From: Gymnothorax reevesii
Lineage: Eukaryota > Chordata > Actinopteri > Anguilliformes > Muraenidae
NCBI GenBank assembly: GCA_029721435.1
Contig: CM056583.1
Location: 56,666,120 to 56,730,119, forward strand
Length of the DNA: 64,000 nucleotides
Direction: 5' to 3'
A program made the translations under genes and the position numbers. Positions 10,741 to 22,849 of this stretch are shown one piece after another; position 1 is the first letter of the stretch, and each line of letters opens with the position of its first letter. Below the pieces are notes generated by a model. It saw only the letters and a list, made by a program, of their open reading frames with translations. It was not told the origin of the DNA and did no database searches.

Positions 10741-12744
10741 GTTGTCACTTATTACTCATCGTTCAAAGCTCTACTCTAATTGTCACTTTTATCACTCAAT
10801 TAAGAATTGTACGAATGTACGGGAAATTGTGGGTACACACCTGATTTCTAGATGGCACTATTGTGATGGGTCTAAAAAAAAAAAAAAACTGGGGTATGTT
10901 TCCCTTAAGTTTATTTGGTATTTAGAGTATGTTAGCAACTTAGAATCAGAGCCATACAGTGAGAAGTATGTGTTGTTAACATTGTCAACAACTAAGCTTA
11001 CGGGAAATGTACCTGTGAGTTGCAGTGCGTGAGCATCAGTCAAGGACCCTTCTGAGACATTCAGTGGTGGCTGTTCAGCGGAGGCAAGAGAGGAGCAGCT
11101 ATGTCAATGTTCAAAAAGTAAGAACAAGAAAAAGTAAGCCCAGTTTATTCATTTAGATATCATTTGAAGATCACGAAGTCCAAATTTTGTATTTTTGTGT
11201 ATTTTATATATTCTATATTATTTTAAAAAATTATAATAATATTATATATTATTAGAATATTTTATATTTTTAAAATATTATTTCAGTGCTTTGTTTCTAA
11301 GATCATTCTGAATTTTTAATTCATCATTTCTCCACAACATGAAAATGTGACTGATCATTTTTCCATTGTGGTCTTTATTTGAATACCATTTAAATTTATA
11401 TATTGATTGTGAGTGTACTTGGTTTAACTCATTTTCAACATTTTAAAGAAGATATCTGTTGTATTGGTTTCATGTGGTAACAACCCATGAGCTGTTATGA
11501 CCACCATTGTGTCTGTGTCTGGATGCATCAGTCATACGGGCTCACTTTGCAAGGTCCCAATACCAGATGTTTTATCAAGTGCTCGTTTTATGCTTTCACT
11601 GTGATGTTTGCTCTCTTTAAGCTGCAAAGCCTTAAAAATGCAGTGTTAAATATGGCAGCCACAGCAAGTTCTGTCTCAAATTTTGAAAGGGGAGGGAACT
11701 ATATTCCTGAGATCAGTTTTTTTTCATCAGGTCAGATATACAGTACACGTGATGAAGTTGCACAGTTTAAATATTCTCATGTTATTGCTGAAATGTTTGA
11801 GTTGGCTTTTCCTAATTTTAACATTTTAATTCCCCTAAAATATTTTCAACATGAAAAAAAAAGACTCAGATGTGTGTGTAAATGTGAAAACTCACAGAGA
11901 AGACCAGTGATGGTACTTTGACGCTGGTCAATCATGGAAGCTTCTTGTGTTTTGGATGGCACGCAATGAGCAATGAACCTCGCTAGATGGCAGAAATGAT
12001 CAACCTTTGTGCTGCACAGGGTTCAAAATATTGAGCATAACTTTTTGGAAATTTGAGATTAATGTAATCAAGTGATTCTGAAAAGCACTATTTTGGATCA
12101 AAAGAAATGATTGGTCCTTTGTATTAGAGGGTCACATTTATCAAACAGTTATTTTTTTACTCAGTTGTATCTGTGGTTCATAAACCTTGCAATTGTGTTT
12201 CTCACCAGATCTAGGGATTTGAGAATACACAAAGTAATAACTGCAAATGAGTTGAAAAAAGTTGGCTCAGTTGACTTTTTATCGCTGCATAGCATCACTA
12301 TGACTGTTAATTACACTCATTAAGCGTTCGAGCTCTGAACACACCAGTTGGTTCAGTATAACACAGAATTTCCCCGATTCCTGCAGAGAAGCCTATCTAG
12401 CAAGTAGCAAGTGCACTCTGCTTTATGCTGCCAATTGCTTGTTATCCATGCACATTTTGGTCTGTAATTGTCTAACTGGAAACTGCAGCGATATCCCTTG
12501 AACAGATCTGTCAAGATGGCAGCAAATATTGCTCCAAAATTCATACATATCTTTCAGCATTAATCTTGCCCTTGTAAATTTGCAAGTCATGCCATGTACC
12601 CCAAAAATATGGTGGATAATGAACCTATTCATATGTTAGCGAATTATTGATGCTTGACCCATATTTGGAGGCACCTTGTATACTATAACATTGTTAGCTT
12701 ACCTGTTTAGCCACCTATTTCATATGATCTGACCATTGCAGCTT
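10741..12744. other. AT-rich spacer, no recognised gene
   Basis: Contains an A14 run near 10874-10888 and a very AT-rich block at 11180-11290. An open frame at 11487-11921 (144 codons, plus) has no domain I recognise, no splice context and no family-like composition, so I do not call it a gene. The remainder of the BEL element may lie at the start of this stretch. Confidence 0.4.
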
Positions 12745-12791
12745 GTCACTGTTATGATTCTGCCTCGTGTGTTGTCTTTGTGCTTATTTGT

Positions 12792-13372
12792 AGGGCAGTC
12801 ACAATTATTACAATATTCGCCAATCGCGATAATTTTTCATTCGCGATTATTTTTCATATTTGCGATTACCGTGAATTATTTATTTTATCCTCAAAGTTGC
12901 ATCAAATAACTCAGAATCTGACATCATCGTGCTGCGCCAGCAGCAGCAGCATGCAGCGTCGCAGCCTCAGTATGTTGTTTCCCTCTCATCTTGGTCGGAT
13001 GGTTAGGGAGGCTAGGATAATAACATGGAGACTGAGGAGGTTCTGGTTCCAAAGCCACGTACCATGGCACCGCTGTGGATGCATTTCGGTTTTTAGCCTA
13101 ACGATAAAGGAGACCTCAGTAACGTGGAGGAAGCGATCTGAAAACTTTGCCGTAAAAAGGTGTCAGTCAAAAGCGCTAACACAACCAATGTGAAACGACT
13201 TCTACAGGCCCACCATCCACAGTAACACGCCGAACTTGGCAAGACAACACCAGCACAATCATCAGCCGGTGCAACAGCAGCTGGTGCATTCTGTCAACTG
13301 GCTCTCAGCGAATCTTTCGGACAACACTCCAAGTATAAACAGGGCAGTGTAAGATGGCGTACGTTAACAGAC
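12792..13372 (+). mobile_element. hAT (ZBED-type) transposon fragment inside the Gypsy relic
   Basis: Starts AGGGCAGTCACAATTATTAC right after the 5' LTR remnant, matching the AGGGCTGTCAC-like ends of fish hAT elements, followed by several TCGCGAT subterminal motifs. From about 13040 it encodes a BED zinc-finger N-terminus: VPKPRTMAPLWMHFGF, LCRKKVSVKSANTTNVKR and QAHHP, then ESFGQHSKYKQGSVRWRTL. Stops replace at least two codons, one where the first zinc-binding Cys is expected. The element ends abruptly where the Gypsy RT resumes, so its 3' part was lost. Confidence 0.75.
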
Positions 13373-13373
13373 A

Positions 13374-13673
13374 GTGTCGTCTGCCTTCGACATCATCCAA
13401 GGGGTCCAGGTGTTTACCAAGCTGGACCTGCGGAACGCCTGCCACCTGGTGAGGATACGTGAGGGGGATGAGTGGAAGACTGCCTTTAACACCCCCAGCG
13501 GTTACTGGGAATACCTGGTGGTTCCCTTTGGCCTCACCAATGCGCCCGTAGTGTTCCAGCGGCTGGTGAACAATGCCCTGGGTGACATGATCGGTCGGTC
13601 CGTTTATGTCTACATTGACGACATCCTCATCTTCTCACGCACCCGGGAGGAGCATATTCGGCATATGCGCTAA
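13374..13673 (+). pseudogene. Ty3/Gypsy reverse transcriptase fragment
   Basis: Peptide includes [36 protein letters not shown] and the catalytic box YIDDILIFS, all Ty3/Gypsy hallmarks. Only about 100 residues of the palm remain. The frame then passes through a deletion junction into integrase sequence; thumb and RNase H are missing. Confidence 0.9.
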
Positions 13674-13686
13674 GTGGGGACATGGG

Positions 13687-13965
13687 TCACAGTCCTTGGG
13701 CTATCCTGGGGTCAAGAGGACCACCGCCTTCATTTGGCGTCGCTTCTGGTGGTCGGACCTACCAGACGATATCAAGGGTTTCGTGAGTGCCTGCTCGGTC
13801 TGTGCCACTGCTAAAACCCCACACACACCCCCCTCTGGTCTCCTACAGCCACTCCCTTTACCCAGTCGCCCCTGTTTCCACGTAGCCCTAGATTTTGTGA
13901 CTAGCTTACCTCCCTCCCAGGGCAACACCACCATCCTCACCATAGTTGTGGGGTTTTGTATTTAG
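13687..13965 (+). pseudogene. Ty3/Gypsy integrase fragment
   Basis: LGYPGVKRTTAFIWRRFWW, then VSACSVCATAK (the CxxC half of the zinc finger) and FHVALDFVTSLPPSQG (region of the first catalytic Asp). The His pair and the rest of the core are gone. It lies between the RT fragment and the polypurine tract, so one deletion probably removed the remaining 3' pol sequence. Confidence 0.85.
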
Positions 13966-14044
13966 TTTTTTGATGTTTTGTATTTTTAGTTCCTGTGATG
14001 TCCCGTGTAAGCACCAGGTGGTGCTTCTTGGGGGGGGGGGTTAC

Positions 14045-14700
14045 TGTTATGGTTCTGCCTCATGTGTGTTGTCTTTGTGCTTATTTGTGATTGTGCTTTA
14101 CTCTCGCTTTCTTTTTTAACTTTCATTTCCCATGTGCTGACGATTGATTCTCTCTTGCCCAACTCCTGTGATGACAGCCTTCAGCATGCCTGCGCCTCAT
14201 TGTCCAATCACGTTTTCTCTTTCGGAATTGGCTACGGTATTTCATTCATTGCTTCCACCTGTGCTTGATTCTGGGTCTCGCTAAACTCTGAGTGAATGCG
14301 TTCCGAGTCCCCGTCTCCTTCCGTGTCTATATTTGTGGGCAGGAGAGAAGAGACGTCAGACGGAACTTTGTATTGGCTTTGCTCTGCATTGTGATCTCCG
14401 TGCATGTGCCTTCCCTAGTATTTCCTTTGTATGATTCCCGAGCCTTGTGTTTTGCTGCACACAAGTCTTTTCTGCCCTTTGTCTAGTCTCCCAGTGTTTT
14501 CTGTCACTTTATTTTGGTCCAGTTTTTGTTTTTCTAGTTTAGCCACTCTTGGAGTGTGTACCTTAGTTTTCCAATTGGTTCAGTGCATGTGCACGGTGTT
14601 TTATTTCTGGCTTGTTGTCTACCTTTCTCATTCAGTGTTTGGTGTTTCAATAAAGACTTCTGGATCCTGCATCTGGTGTTCCCCTGACCTATCCTTAACA
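14045..14700 (+). repeat. 3' LTR of the Gypsy relic
   Basis: 656 bp from TGTTATGGTTCTGCC to CCTTAACA. It is preceded by a G11 polypurine tract and carries an AATAAA signal at 14649-14654. Its first 42 bases match the 5' LTR remnant at 12750-12791 with a few changes, which places the insertion well in the past. Confidence 0.9.
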
Positions 14701-14705
14701 GTCAC

Positions 14706-16227
14706 GTCATTATTAATCCTAAACTACCCGTGCCCCTGCTCTGTTGGAGTTACTTACAATAATCAGATTTTAAAGAAGCATATATTTTGATTAAAATCAT
14801 GTTTTTAATAGTGCCAACATGAAATAAATGCAGTAGGCCTACAACAAAACAAAAAAGTTAATTGAGTATAAGAGATGAAAGGAATGGAAATTTAAATTGA
14901 TTTTATTTCATAATTCATTTTGGGAGGACCATCTTTTTCATTGCTGCCTTTCCCTGTCCTTTCTTCCAAAAATCCCTCAAACAAAAGATTGTTAGCAGTC
15001 ATTTGATTACTTTCAGTAATTATAACTACTCAGTTTCTTGTCTGCTCATAAAACCCTGGTGACCATTTCACCTTACACATAACCCTCTTAATTTAGTAAT
15101 TCAAGGCTGAAACCAGAGAAAGATGGAGGATAAATAAGCATATATAAAACTATTCCGAGTAAATAAGGATTAAATTGCTATTTTCTTTTTTCTCCTCTGA
15201 TTATCTCAATTATATCTGACACCTCAGAGCAAACCATGTGCACCTGGTACTTACTGAATTCACCCATCTCTCAGCAACTGTGATTGACAACTGATCACCA
15301 TACCCACTAATGCCGACCCCCGCTAACACCCCCCCTCAAAAGCATGTGGTTGAACATGTGACTAAAGCCGACACGGGCTGTTCTCAGCTATGGTTGAGGT
15401 TGGCAACAAAGGCAATATTTGTTCTAGGCTTTGATGCCAACTTCTGCACTTCTGCCCTTTAATTAATTGATTAACTTAACCACTTTGCACAGATATAGAC
15501 GTCGGCGTGCATAAATTCCAACATTGAATTCCGAATTAATTCTGTAATTGAATTTTCAAATGTCTTGCTTTACAGGAATAATTTTCTACAGTCTCTCTGA
15601 CTCCAATACTGAGTTATAAAGCCTAAATAGGCTCCGGTACAAAAGGAAAAAAATGGCATTATTTGTATTCTGGACGAAGGGGTTAATTAGCCAAACCATT
15701 CACAAAATCTTACATTTTAGTGGAATTTCATGGATATGTTGTGATTGACCACCAAACAATGTTACTGTATCCCTTCCTGATACATTTTACTGTGATCTAA
15801 TCTCTATGAGAAAAACCTTGTTTGCTTTCAAGATCAAGTAGTGTATATAGACAGCAAAGTTTGTGAAAACAAAACCTTGCATTCACTTGAGCCCTCCAAG
15901 ACTGCAACTGCCCACTCCTGAACTATGGTGACAGTCTGTGCCTCGTCAGAACATTGATGAAGTTAAGCCACACAATTGCAGAAAATAATGATTTGATCCC
16001 CTTTCTCAACACATTTTCCTTGCTTGACTCACTCCAAGCTGATCCCAGTATTGTCAGCATGAATGAAACAATACCAATGACGCCTTAGACAAAACAGCTA
16101 CACATAATATACATACAATATAAATTTCAGCCCAAATGCTCCAAGCCAGGGTAACATTGCTGGACAGATGATGTTAGCTAGCCACTGTCTATACCGCCAA
16201 GCTGCTAATGTCTGCTATACAATTAAC
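14706..16227. other. Intergenic, no gene seen
   Basis: AT-rich unique-looking DNA without splice-supported coding potential. Pyrimidine-rich and C-rich patches (near 15320-15350) are present. No repeat family was recognised. Confidence 0.5.
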
Positions 16228-16229
16228 TA

Positions 16230-17815
16230 CAAAACCCAAAACCAGTGAAGTTGGCACGTTGTGTAAATTGTAAATAAAAACAGAATACAATGATTTGCAA
16301 ATCCTTTTCAACCTATATTCAATTGAATACACTGCAAAGACAAGTTACTTAATGTTCGAACCGGTAAACTTTGCTATTTTTTGCAAATATTTGCTCATTT
16401 GGAATTTGATGCCTGCAACATGTTTCAAAAAAGCTGGCACAAGTGGCAAAAAAGACTGAGAGAGTTGAGGAATGCTCATCAAACACTTATTTGGAACATC
16501 CCACAGGTGAACGGGCTAATTGGGAACAGGTGGGTGCCATGATTGGGTATAAAAGCAGCTTCCCTGAAATGCTCAGTCATTCACAAACAAGGATGGGGTG
16601 AGGGTCACCACTTAGTGAACAAATGCGTGAGCTGATTGTCAAACAGTTTAAAAACAGCATTCCTCAACGAGCTATTGCAAGAAATTTAGGGATTTCATCA
16701 TCTACGGTCCGTAATATCGTCAAAAGGTTCAGAGAATCTGGAGAAATCACTGCACGTAAGCGATAAGGCCGAAAAGCAACATTGAATGCCCGTGACCTTT
16801 GATCCCTCAGGCGGTACTGCATCAAACACCGACATCAGTGTGTAAAGGACATCACCACATGGGATCAGAAACACTTCAGAAAACCACTGTCAGTAACTAC
16901 AGTTCCTCGCTACATCTGCAAGTGCAAGTTAAAACTCTACAATGCAAAGCAAAAGCCATTTATCAACAGCACCCAGAAACGCCGCCGACTTCGCTGGGCC
17001 CAAGCTCATCTAAGATGGACTGATGCAAAGTGGAAAAGTGTTCGGTGGTCTGACGAGTCCACATTTCAAATTGTTTTTGCAAACTGTGGACGTCGTGTCC
17101 TCTGGACCAAAGAGGAAAAGAACCATCCGGACTGTTATGGGCGCAAAGTTCAAAAGCCAGCACTGTGATGTATGGGGGTGTATTAGTGTCCAAGGCATGG
17201 GCAACTTACACATATGTGAAGGCACCATTAATGCTGAAAGGTACATACAGGTTTTGGAGCAACATATGTTGCCATCCAAGCAACGTCTTTTTCATGGACG
17301 CCCCTGCTTATTTCAGCAAGACAATGCCAAACCACATTCTGCACGTGTTACAACAGCATGGCTCCATAGTAAAAGAGTGCAGGTACTAGACTGGCCTGCC
17401 TGTAGTCCAGACCTGTCTCCCATTGAAAATCTGTGGCACATTATGAAGCGTAAAATACGACAACGGAGACTGTTGAACAACTTAAGCTGTACATCAAGCA
17501 AGAATGGGAAAGAGTTCCACCTGAAAAGCTTCAAAATTGGTCTCCTCAGTTCCCAAACGTTTACTGAGTGTCGTTAAAAGGAAAGGCGATGTAACACAGT
17601 GGTAAAAAGGCCCCTGTGCCAACTCTTTTGCAATGTGTTTCTGCCTTTAAATTCTAAGTTAATGATTATTAGCAAAAAGTATACATTGAACATTAAACAT
17701 CTCATCCTTGCAGTGTGTTCAATTGAATATAAGTTGAAAAGGATTTGCAAATCACTGTATTCTGTTTTTATCTACGATTTACATAACGTGCCAACTTCAC
17801 TGGTTTTGGGTTTTG
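16230..17815 (+). mobile_element. Tc1-like DNA transposon, copy 2 (same family as 5064-6670)
   Basis: 1586 bp with the same inverted-repeat ends (CAAAACCCAAAACC) and TA at 16228-16229 and 17816-17817. The sequence follows copy 1 closely along its whole length, with scattered substitutions and short deletions. Orientation is the same as copy 1. Confidence 0.95.
16593..17605 (+). pseudogene. Tc1-like transposase, disrupted copy
   Basis: Corresponds base for base to the transposase at 5427-6449. The third codon is TGA (CGA in copy 1) and a TAA appears near 16764. Short deletions near 17161-17175 and 17470, among others, shift the frame. The catalytic motifs RWSDEST, FQQDNAKPH and SPIENLW can still be read in pieces. 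The copy can move only if the transposase is supplied in trans. Confidence 0.9.
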
Positions 17816-17817
17816 TA

Positions 17818-18213
17818 ATTTGCCTGAACTTAATAAAATGAACATGAAACGAAACAGGTGTGACTTTATTGTTTGCCAAATAAATTGTTGGTTTTTGCAA
17901 CCATATGTTGATAGTTTCACCAATGAGGAACCTACTGATTGATTACGTTGATTGAGGGTTTGGTCAAATTGTTTCCCTCTGCAGTTATTCCTATTGGTTT
18001 CTAACATATCTCATTGTGGATATGAAATTGTAATGCTTCATGGCATATGTAGATTTGTCAAATGTGGCTTAAGAGGACAAATAACTGCTCTAAACATGAA
18101 TGCATCTAATTAAGGCAAATCAACAGCTTGTTTAAGTCCTAAGATTGCAACTGTGGTCGGAACAAAAACAAGCATACACAGTTGGGCGCCAGGACCGAGT
18201 TTGAGAACCACTG
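17818..18213. other. Short spacer, nothing recognised
   Basis: About 400 bases of AT-rich sequence between the Tc1 copy and an inverted-repeat element; no coding or structural signal. Confidence 0.4.
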
Positions 18214-18257
18214 CTTTCGATGAAGTGTTGCTCATTAAGGCTTTATACAGCATGAAT

Positions 18258-18687
18258 AGTGGGTAACTCCCCCTACCCCCTGCAAGCCTTCGTACTCTTT
18301 CATAATAATGGCCACTAGGTCACATGATCACAACCAGCCAATCAGCGCCCTCATCCTGCTTTAAGCTGAGAATCTAACACATCGTTTGTCATTGGCTCCG
18401 GGCGACCCACATGGTTCCTAATCTTATATCGCACTGACATACCACGCACAAGCATGAAAGCCCTTCAGCACAACAGTATACCCTTTTTTGGGAGTATTTT
18501 CTGCCATGATCATCGCGGATTGTTTACTGTTTACACGTGGTTTCCGCCATTTCGTCTGCTGCTGGCGACGCATTTGTAAGCTCGGTACTGATTGGTCCTC
18601 AGTCGTCGTCGACTTGCGGTTGCCAACTAGTGGCCATTGTTATGAAAGAGTACGAAGGCTTGCAGTGGGTAGGGGGAGTTACCCACT
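18258..18687. mobile_element. Non-autonomous element with about 60-bp inverted repeats
   Basis: Begins AGTGGGTAACTCCCCCTACC and ends with its reverse complement (GGTAGGGGGAGTTACCCACT); the arms agree over about 60 bp with about three mismatches. Total 430 bp, no coding frame. It sits inside the left arm of the larger inverted-repeat element, so it inserted later. No clear target duplication is seen at the junctions CATGAAT and GCAGATG. Confidence 0.8.
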
Positions 18688-19708
18688 GCAGATGGAGTGT
18701 AGTATAATGCCTTTTTAAATGAGCCATAATGTTTTCATTAATCATACTTAAGCACATGTCATGCTTTTTAAAAGGTGAAATAGCACATCTTTATTCAGCA
18801 TCTGATGCCAGATGAGACAAAGACATTGTCTCTTAGCTGGCAATGTGACCCTTTATAGCATGCAACTACTAGCTAAGGGATATTGTCAGTTATAAAACGG
18901 GTGTTTCTCATCCTTAAATGTAATTGGCTGAGCTGCCTTCCATGCCGGTATAAAATCACTGTAACCCACTGCATTCTGAGGCAGACCACAGCACAAAATA
19001 TCCCTGCGCGCAACCAACTACTCGGTGCTGAACTTACTCATTAGGTTACGTTTGTTTCAAGACTTTTAGTTCGCTATTTCAGGGTTAGCGAAGTTTAGCC
19101 TTTTAACCCGCTAATCAGTTGGCTATCTACCTAGCTAGCTATTGCATTGCAGAGTTCGATATCTTTTTAGCTTGCTGGCTACATTGCAAACTAGCTCGCT
19201 ATTTCAGTATTAGTGATATTTTTTTTGTTTGTTTATTTTCCGGGTTATGTGTAGGGAAACCACATCCATTGTAATGAACGCTAGCTAGTTGACAAGCTGG
19301 CCAGCAAGCTAATGCACAATTCAACATATTTTCCTGGACACCGGCAAGTGTGGAGGACAAAAGTCAATCTTGTTCCGTACTCTCGCTGCTGGTTGTAATG
19401 ATATGGCTGATCAGCGCGAGTTGAGAACAAGGAAACTTGAAAACCGAAACGAACGTAAAATTATTTAACGGGGCCTTCGGGAAGACATTCCAAATAGCCT
19501 GCTTTCATAGAATATCTACATTAAGGCGCTAGATGAAAAGCAATCTTAGCGTCTGTGTTGCTTGCCAACCATTCTGTCCACTCTATCTTGCTTGGTGGAA
19601 GAACGAATAGTTCTCAATTTTATTGTTGCATTATTACCAATAAATTGTTGATTTTTTTCTTATGTGTTTATTTAATGGGCTGTATGTAAGGTAACCATTT
19701 TATAAAAG

Positions 19709-19852
19709 CAATAAGCCCCTTGAAGCAGTGGGTTACAGTGATTTTTTAACGGCGGAGGGGCACTAAGGCCCTCCGCTGTGCGTCATGTCTTAGAACGCCC
19801 CTCCGCCATTATAAAATCACTGTAACCCACTGCTTCTCGGGACTTATTCCTT
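19709..19852. repeat. 144-bp near-perfect hairpin
   Basis: AATAAGCCCCTTGAAGCAGT at the left reads inversely as ACTGCTTCTCGGGACTTATT at the right; the stem also pairs GGTTACAGTGATTTT with AAAATCACTGTAACC and GGCGGAGGGGC with GCCCCTCCGCC. The loop is about 25-30 bases. The block AAAATCACTGTAACCCACTG recurs at 18952-18971. It lies in the core of the larger inverted-repeat element. Confidence 0.85.
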
Positions 19853-20015
19853 TATTATATCATATCTGGCATCACATGCCGAATAAGGATGTGTTATTTC
19901 AACCTTTACGAAGCATGACATTTGCTTATCTATGATTTATTAAGACATTTTGTCTCACTTATGAAGGCATTAGGAAAGCTGTATAAAGCCTTTATGAGTG
20001 GTACTTCATCTAAAG

Positions 20016-22840
20016 TGTGACCCCGTAGTGATATGTGTAGTGACTCTGTTTCCAACTGATGAAACACATCCCACCCTGTTATGGATAACTTAGTGAATGC
20101 ATGTGCGTAACAAGCTTCAATGTGTGTCTCGCTGACAGACAGAGCATGTATCCTGTTCCTGCTGCATAGTCAAAGCTATTGCAAGTGGGTGTTAGTATTC
20201 CTTATGTGGGACACTTCCTGGAAAAGCTGCTGGAAGAGGTATTGATGGGCTTTTGTATGAGAATCACATTTCTGGTAAAGTAAACCTTTATGTCCCAGTG
20301 CAGCAATGAGAAGAGAACATTGTTGTGACCGCTGTCAAGACTTGGTGTGTTCATTAAAGATTCCTCGACAGGGAGTTTTAGTGTTCAGTTCACACCTAAT
20401 GAGGAGTTATCACCAAAAAATAAGCAGTACATTTACTAACATTGATTTCTCTTACTCCAAATTAGCTGATGTGTGGTGACTGCTTTTGGTTCAAAATGGT
20501 TACTGATCATCATCCAAGCACATATTACACATTGGTAGCAGTGGATAGAAGAGTTTCCCTGTCATTAAGGTAAAGCTCTATCTATGTGCAGTCTGTAATA
20601 AAGCAGCGACCTGTTGGTGAGGCAGAGGAGAGGGATGTCTGTGGCAAGCACAAAACAGTGGGGATTAGACCTACGCCGTAACTATGGCTCCCTCCGACTG
20701 CCTCCTGTGCCCCACATAAGGGCTTTTGCTGAGTGAGATGATTCAGATGTTAGATGTCATGCTTATCTGTTCTATACCAAACCTACACCAAGCTAGGTTA
20801 TTATCTATAGCTGTGGCAAGCAAATCGCAAACCCAATCCATCAGGAGCATATGCTGGACTCAGCTGCGGCCATAAAACAAGTTTTCGCCAGTTTTCTTCA
20901 AATAACACTTTTTAATGACTGTTAAGCAAAGCTGGTATCAGCAATTTTTTCAGGAATGGAGTCTTGTCTCTCGAGCAGGCAGATGCTGTTCAGAACAATG
21001 TACCCTGGTCACTATTACAAGGGATTTAATAATAATTGTACCTTTATTCTATATAGCCCCTTTTCGTATATGGTGCCCAAATTGCTTTTCAAAACAGTAG
21101 ACATATTACAATAAACAAAAGCAGCTCATGAAGGCAACATTTTACTTGCAGAACACGGACTAGGGATCATCAAATCACAGTCCTCAGGGTCTGTGAACTG
21201 CTGGGCTTTCACCCTCCCTTTGCTCGGGTATCAGGTGTGAAGACTGCCTTGCCAATCAGAAACACTGATTATTCACTAAATTGGTCAATTACCTTGGGGA
21301 AAAAAGAAAACCAGGACTGGATTTGAATTCAAGGTCCATGAAATAAAAATAGTTTTGAATTGAGAGGAAGACAATGTTGAAATATGCAATAAAATACAAG
21401 TATCAATGGAAATAATTGAGGAGTTGGTTGTCTGGTTGTTTCTGTATCTTGTTTGATTTGAATTTTGAAAAGATGGGCAGTTTCTTTCCTCATTCAGCAC
21501 AATCTTGTACCATGGGCACGCTGGACTGATTTAGATCTGCATGATGCATATGGGGTGGTGTGGCTACAGGGTTTCCTCACCTGTAATGGTCCACCGGGGA
21601 GTGGGGTTCTTCATCTCAGATGAGCAGAATCCTGGGCTTTGTTGGCAGAGCATGGAATTAATACCCACAGCAGGATCACTGAGTTAGCTGGATAAATGCG
21701 CAGAGTAAATCCCAGGAAAGTTCCTTACATGTTAGCCCATGATCCTGATTTTGGAAAATTCTAGCTGCAATTATCTCGCTGCCACAATGATCCTATTTCA
21801 TTAAACGGGGCCCAGGTCCTGGGTCAGTCACATGTGCTGTTCAGGCAGGCAATCAGAGTGATTCCCCCGCAGGAAGCCCATGGCTTCTTGAAGTGAGCAA
21901 TAAAGGTCTTGGTCGCCATGGTGTTGGCCTGGTTCGGTTGCCATGGCATTGGCCTGGTTCTGTGAGTGCACATGTGCTGTAGCTACGGCCTTGTGCTCTG
22001 CTTTCCCGTAACCTGACTGCATTCGCTTAGAAATGTTTCCATCTAAACAGCTGATTGGTTGTATGATCCCTCGCATTCCTTGGCCACATTTACAAACATG
22101 ATTAAAGAATTCCAATCTATTTTTTTTTTTTTTTACAATCCAGACGAGGTTGGCACAGGATATTAAATTAAAACTGAAATTAAAAGCAGTGCTTTATCGT
22201 CGATCTTTACTTGTGTTTTGCTCCTGGTCAATTTGACCTATCTCACAGTTTAATGTTCCGTACTCATGTTGTAAGCATCAGTGTTGTTTGGGTCATTCAG
22301 GATCAAGTATACATTAAACATCATTTTGATCTTGTTCTTGTAGTGTTCCCTACGGCTGGGGGTATGTTCACATTAATTTCTCATTCATTTCACATTTGCT
22401 CTCATTTGTTTTGCTACAATCATGTAAAATTAATGCTTGATGTGTAAGTGGAGGGTGGGTGAGTCAGATTACATTTACTTGGCTGTCAAATTTGTAGGAT
22501 GTAAGGCATAAATGAGCCACGAGAGAGTATCACTTTCAGTTGACAAACAGTTTTTCATTGTGGGAATTGGCCTGACCTCAAATTAATTTGAACACATTAA
22601 GAGGGTTAGAAAAATCTCAACAGCACATAATCTCATGTTTCACAGAATGACTTCTATTTACTTTTCAAAATAAAACACATTTAAATTCAGATTCTTGAAA
22701 CATCAAAATGTTAAGAGAATTTACCACTTTGTAATGTTGCCATCCTATTCACAACACTAATAAACATTTAGGGACTGAAGACACCAATTGATTAAATGTC
22801 TGAAGTATCATTTTTTGTGTCATTATTCCTCTAAATTAGT
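20016..22840. other. Intergenic, no gene seen
   Basis: 2.8 kb without recognisable coding exons. A short piece near 21030-21090 resembles fragments common in fish repeats, but I cannot name it. The 21500-22000 stretch is less AT-rich and could hold conserved non-coding DNA; nothing in the sequence proves it. A T16 run lies near 22120-22134. Confidence 0.4.
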
Positions 22841-22849
22841 CCTAAGTTG

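Larger units (their letters stand above)
12750..14700 (+). mobile_element. Ty3/Gypsy retrotransposon relic with a 5-bp target duplication
   Basis: The outer ends are TGTTATGATTCTGCC (12750) and TCCTTAACA (14700), flanked on both sides by GTCAC (12745-12749 and 14701-14705), so the insertion boundaries are exact. The 5' LTR survives only as 12750-12791. Inside are a hAT transposon piece, part of a Gypsy reverse transcriptase, part of an integrase, a G-rich polypurine tract (14030-14040) and a full 3' LTR (14045-14700). Most of gag-pol is deleted. Confidence 0.9.
18214..20015. mobile_element. Inverted-repeat DNA element with long diverged termini (nested)
   Basis: The left arm (from 18214: GATGAAGTGTTGCTC, GGCTTTATACAGC; then 18699-18830: TAATGCC, CATGTCATGCTTT, CATCTGATGCCAGAT) is repeated in inverse order on the right (ATCTGGCATCACATG at 19864, AAGCATGACATTTGC at 19911, GGCATTAGG near 19967, GCTGTATAAAGCC at 19978, ACTTCATCTAAAG to 20015). 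The arms align over about 150 bases with substitutions. The left arm is split by a second element at 18258-18687. The core has no transposase, so this is a non-autonomous element. No target duplication was established. Confidence 0.75.

Noticed and set aside
11487..11921. 144-codon frame
   Set aside because: No family resemblance, no splice sites with neighbours, and the composition is like AT-rich non-coding DNA.
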